Source of the DNA: Pseudomonadota bacterium
GTDB lineage: Bacteria > Desulfobacterota > Desulfovibrionia > Desulfovibrionales > Desulfomicrobiaceae
NCBI GenBank assembly: GCA_018902545.1
Contig: JAHIQM010000011.1
Coordinates: 1-64,000, forward strand
Reading direction: 5' to 3'
Length of the DNA: 64,000 bases
Under the pieces are notes generated by a model. That model ran no database searches. It had not been told where the DNA came from and was given only the letters and a program-made list of their open reading frames with translations. The translations under genes were made by a program, and so were the position numbers. Positions 61,801 to 64,000 of this stretch are shown piece by piece (within the stretch, counting starts at the first letter, position 1; each line of letters opens with the position of its first letter).

Positions 61801-62596
61801 GTGTATCTACGCTTTCAAGATCCTCCTCGTCGCTGATGTCATCAAGGAGCGGAGCCGCCTGTCCGCCTGAAGCCCCCATGGCCCGCACCAGGCGTTTCCA
61901 ATCGTCAAGAGGCATATCAACGCCAAGTACGGCCGTGTCGGCTTCCACACCGTGGAAATCAGTGCCCGCGCAGGCCAGCAGTCCAAGATCGACAGCCAAT
62001 TCCCGGAGCATCCCATTTTCACCGGCCGCGCCGTGGGGACCGGTCACTTCGATGCCGTCCAGCCTCAGGCGTTGCAGATCGGTGACGAGGGCGCGCAGAT
62101 CGTTGGGCTCAGTCTCATATGCCAGGGGATGGGCCAAAAACGCCAGTCCGCCAGCGCGATGCACCAAGGCGATGGCGTCCTGTGTATCGATCTTGCCTGT
62201 TTCCGCCACCCCAGGTGCGGGATCGGCCAGCAGCTTCGGGGCCTGGAGCTGGGAGGGCATGCGCCGCAGGGGGCCCTGATGCCTGGAGATGCGGTCGTGG
62301 CGCAAGACCTGCAATGTTGTGCGGAATTCCAAGTGCTGTGGATCGAAGCCATAGGCCAGAATATGTATTTCGCGGCCGTGGAATTGCGTAGAGATTTCCG
62401 TACCGGACAGGAAGCCGATGTTGCGTCGTTTCAGCGCCGTGTGAAACCGGTTCAGACCTTCTATGGAATCGTGGTCGGTCAAGGAGGCATAAACCACACC
62501 GGCCGTGGCCAGACGGTCGGCCAGAACTTCGGGGCTCAGTTCTCCGTCGCTGAAATGCGAATGACAATGCAGGTTGACGCGAATGCTCGTGGTCAT
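58892..62596 (-). CDS. PHP phosphoesterase-Cache-PAS-CBS-DUF294 nucleotidyltransferase fusion protein
   Basis: 1234 residues from MTTSIRVNLHCHSHFSDG; the ORF start is 27 codons upstream without support. (1) PHP domain (about 5-270) with all metal-site motifs: HCHSHFSD, LTDHDSIEG, EIHILAYGFDP, AFLAHP and GTDFHGVE. (2) Membrane helix, a Cache sensor with YFWIQDLQPQMLMHPY and WVIGTGMYIDD, and a second helix. (3) Two PAS-like domains. (4) A CBS pair (about 780-900). (5) DUF294 nucleotidyltransferase, GSQGRQEQTLLTDQDNAIIY, and its C-terminal helical domain. It probably senses an external carboxylate and controls the symporter encoded upstream. The N-terminal PHP lies on the cytoplasmic side. Confidence 0.88.
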   Translation of the reverse strand: MTTSIRVNLHCHSHFSDGELSPEVLADRLATAGVVYASLTDHDSIEGLNRFHTALKRRNIGFLSGTEISTQFHGREIHILAYGFDPQHLEFRTTLQVLRHDRISRHQGPLRRMPSQLQAPKLLADPAPGVAETGKIDTQDAIALVHRAGGLAFLAHPLAYETEPNDLRALVTDLQRLRLDGIEVTGPHGAAGENGMLRELAVDLGLLACAGTDFHGVEADTAVLGVDMPLDDWKRLVRAMGASGGQAAPLLDDISDEEDLESVDTQRRWSSFPPRIILPSLLAIVLFIVSIWGMLLPTIELTLVDRKRDMIRELTNTALSLLATAEREERAGLLSREQAQQKAKENIQSLRYGKDGKDYFWIQDLQPQMLMHPYRPDLDGKDVSDFTDPRGVRIFVQFAQIVRQQDEGFVEYVWQWKDDPERMAAKESYVRGFKPWSWVIGTGMYIDDVELEIKRIEQNIVYLLVGIVALVFAVLLSNVRQVLSMERKRRDMQTNLQQAEQRYRTLIEATTEGSLLVLGGRCRYGNPTALNLTGYTADRLELLELADLIPHEPFNAQVWAHIESLQTGAAGSKSFEAMLERADGEKRECLVTLNPMILAGLPGLIVLLKDIHPSVLEAGSIIKLGQAAQAAAIGIFLAKAERRGVIMAMNAPALQLLQSISPTKDDRFALEDLFDDGEEFNLFNKDLRRTETPLERMIQKLGNDGIMRTFSLSAVLAPEQLGEPATVNCVISDVTDRVRRERERETLIEKLRVSLLFLQEPVGQLGSEPVSCHLDTPVHEAASLMVERDTTSIVVKNDAGEGAGFLTDRDFRKRLAGKPEADMQVPVRTFMSQPLVTISEHAMIYEALMLMEEKKVQHLVVHDGGGQIKSVVRAKNLLQFHRYGPEVLPREIARATSVEQVLQCCHRTTALVRALIEAGARPRTVAYMTTAVCDAATIRFIEFAVEEIGPPPTAFAFIAMGSQGRQEQTLLTDQDNAIIYEQSDASAELLKEYFLSMGQRVCHWLDQAGYALCDGLVMANNPEWCHSLPKWKEKFTAWITKAEPKEILDFSICLDFRAVYGDAELADKLRIHIYKELQGRPSFFPHLAQNVLLFKPPFRLLGRIIKSSGSAQDAGRLNMKETLMPLISFGRLYALKHKLPYTHSMERIEALVWKKVLQPAACDAVSASYDFMMRLRFQAQLNAIQEDRPLDNSIVLNELGNMDEAMLKQAFLQIESLQRKVGYDFLGGAEWPGH

Positions 62597-62723
62597 GGCT
62601 CGGTGGCTGACGTCTCGCAGGTTAAACGTTGCGGCTGAGTGCCTGGGTTGCAAGGCATTGTTGCCTCTGCCTACCAATCATGGGAACGGAAGCATAGAGC
62701 TTTCGCACAGATTGGGTTGGATA

Positions 62724-62761
62724 CAAAAAAAACGCCGACCTTGACAAGAAAGGTCGGCGTT
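62724..62761 (-). terminator. Terminator of the symporter gene
   Basis: AACGCCGACCTT...AAGGTCGGCGTT with an eight-T tract on the minus strand, 24 bases after the symporter stop. It separates the symporter transcript from the PHP-DUF294 gene, which must have its own promoter or rely on read-through. Confidence 0.92.
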
Positions 62762-62784
62762 CGGGTTGATTCTCAAACTCGATG

Positions 62785-64000
62785 TCAGTCGGTGTCCGGC
62801 CTGTGGGCCTGGGCCAGGAATTCTTCGGCATTTCTTCCGGTGTCGGAGGTCATCATGGTCACCACCAGCAGCATCAGAGAGGATGCGACCACACCGAAAA
62901 GGCCGGGACCGCCGCCCACGGGCAATCCGAGAATGGTAAATGCGGGTCCCTTGGCGAAAAGTAGGACGATAAAGACCACCGAAACGCCAAGCCCTGTGAG
63001 GATACTGGCGATTATGCCCTGACGGGTTGCGCGCTTCCACCACAGCGTGGCGAGCATGGCCGGGAAGATTGCGCTGGCCGCGATGCCAAACGCGAGCATG
63101 ACCAGCCAGGCGATGTTTTCATCCTTGAGCAGGACCGCCAGTGATACAGCGATGGTGGACATGAGCAGCGTGGTGATCTTGGCGATGCCCAGTTCCTGCT
63201 TTTCCGTGGCGTTGGGGTTGATGTAGACTTTGTACAAATCGTGGCTGACCGACGATGCCACGGTTATCATGAGCCCTGCCGAGGTCGAGAGAATGGCTGC
63301 GACCGCCCCGGCTGCGCCTATGGCCATCAGCCAGGTACCGCCAACACGGAAGCTCATCTCCAGCACGGCCATGTTCTTGGCCAGTCCAACTCCCACCGGA
63401 CCCTGGGAGATCCATGTCACCAGTTGCGGGTAGATTCCGGGAAAGAGCAGAAAGCCAAGTATGATCGCACCAAGATAAAAAATGCCCAATGCGACGATGC
63501 ACAGGGCCACGCTTTTTTTGGCCGCCCTTGCGCTGGGGACAGTGAAGAACATGATCAGAATGTGCGGCAGACCGGCAGTACCGAAAACAAGGGCAATGAC
63601 TGTGCTGACCATGGCCAAGGTGCTGGCGGTTTTGACTCCGATGGTCATGGTCGTGTCGGCTTCCGGCAACATCTGTCGTGCGGTTGCGATTGCCTGATCG
63701 GCTGGCAATGCTTTGATGGCTTCGACCACGGCCGGGTCGGAAGCTGCGATAAGCGGCGGCACGGTTCGGTCAGCGATGGCCAGAATTTCATAAATCGACC
63801 CGTTGCCGACCATGAAAAAGGCCAAGGTGACCAATATGACCATGGTGCCCCAGAGGAAAAGACCCTGAATGACCTGATTGTAGAGCGTGGCCTTCATTCC
63901 GCCGAAAATGATGTAAATGCTCATCAGAATGCCCAGGCCAATGGTCACCCACACGAAATTCCATTTGAGCAACATTTCGAACAGCAGGCCGGCACCAAGC
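62785..64000 (-). CDS. Sodium:solute symporter, acetate-permease-like (N-terminus outside window)
   Basis: 405 codons are visible; the frame continues past 64000, so the ORF-track Met is internal. At least nine membrane helices. The SSS signature region GTAGLPHILIMFFTVPSARAAKKS and AAILSTSAGLMITVASSVSHDLYK resemble ActP cation/acetate symporters. The insertion around ALPADQAIATARQMLPEADTT is hydrophilic. The neighbouring Cache/CBS/DUF294 regulator is the known kind of partner for this symporter branch. Confidence 0.9.
   Translation of the reverse strand, partial: LGAGLLFEMLLKWNFVWVTIGLGILMSIYIIFGGMKATLYNQVIQGLFLWGTMVILVTLAFFMVGNGSIYEILAIADRTVPPLIAASDPAVVEAIKALPADQAIATARQMLPEADTTMTIGVKTASTLAMVSTVIALVFGTAGLPHILIMFFTVPSARAAKKSVALCIVALGIFYLGAIILGFLLFPGIYPQLVTWISQGPVGVGLAKNMAVLEMSFRVGGTWLMAIGAAGAVAAILSTSAGLMITVASSVSHDLYKVYINPNATEKQELGIAKITTLLMSTIAVSLAVLLKDENIAWLVMLAFGIAASAIFPAMLATLWWKRATRQGIIASILTGLGVSVVFIVLLFAKGPAFTILGLPVGGGPGLFGVVASSLMLLVVTMMTSDTGRNAEEFLAQAHRPDTD

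Overview
The window is about 64 kb of GC-rich bacterial chromosome. Gene content and translated sequences suggest a sulfate-reducing Desulfovibrionales (Desulfobacterota/Deltaproteobacteria), probably Desulfomicrobium-like. Pointers are a type III glutamine synthetase, a eukaryotic-type UDP-glucose pyrophosphorylase, a biotin operon with embedded fatty-acid-synthase-like genes, NifA-like regulators and an ETHE1/rhodanese sulfur pair. The organism is an inference; no rRNA is present.

Layout. 1-10.8 kb, mostly minus strand: signalling genes (partial chemoreceptor, diguanylate cyclase with two periplasmic binding modules, receiver-PAS-kinase, GAF kinase, sigma54 activator), a UGPase and a TPR membrane protein. 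10.9-22.6 kb: housekeeping metabolism (proA, nadD, msrB, glycogen phosphorylase, sigma54-driven GSIII, a PfkB kinase). 22.8-23.0 kb: tRNA-Val and tRNA-Asp. 23.0-27.0 kb: a relic island bounded by the 3' end of tRNA-Asp and an imperfect 46-bp copy of it. It holds a small KTSC-like gene, an AlbA_2/ATPase regulator, an integron attC-like palindrome, a frameshifted gene start, and a DUF4143 ATPase preceded by four 22-bp-spaced direct repeats. 27.0-32.6 kb: a rearranged patchwork. It holds a four-helix-bundle gene flanked by 9-bp-period ATGGAC arrays, a DJ-1 protein, a GNAT-nitrilase fusion, a truncated SDR start joined to a second copy of the tRNA-Asp terminator, a sulfur-oxidation pair, and a duplicated 3' end of a phosphotransferase gene.

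32.5-42.1 kb, minus strand: phosphotransferase, small membrane protein, uracil permease, glycosyltransferase, then the eight-gene biotin operon bioB-DH-SDR-ACP-KS-DH-bioF-bioD. The two hotdog dehydratases appear complementary: one keeps the catalytic-His loop, the other the Glu helix. 42.3-57.7 kb, mostly plus strand: mgtE, pcm, mrp, a lytic transglycosylase, pgsA, pilT and a pilU-like gene, a zinc-ribbon pseudo-receiver, FtsB-like and TPR genes, fbp, tsaD, trxA, bamD and a chemoreceptor. 57.7-64 kb, minus strand: a PQQ-type sugar dehydrogenase, a 1234-residue PHP-Cache-PAS-CBS-DUF294 fusion, and a truncated sodium:solute (acetate-type) symporter.

The best candidates for undescribed biology are the split-active-site dehydratase pair in the pimeloyl module, the ATGGAC-array/four-helix element, the 22-bp repeats before the DUF4143 ATPase, and the PHP-to-DUF294 fusion beside the symporter.
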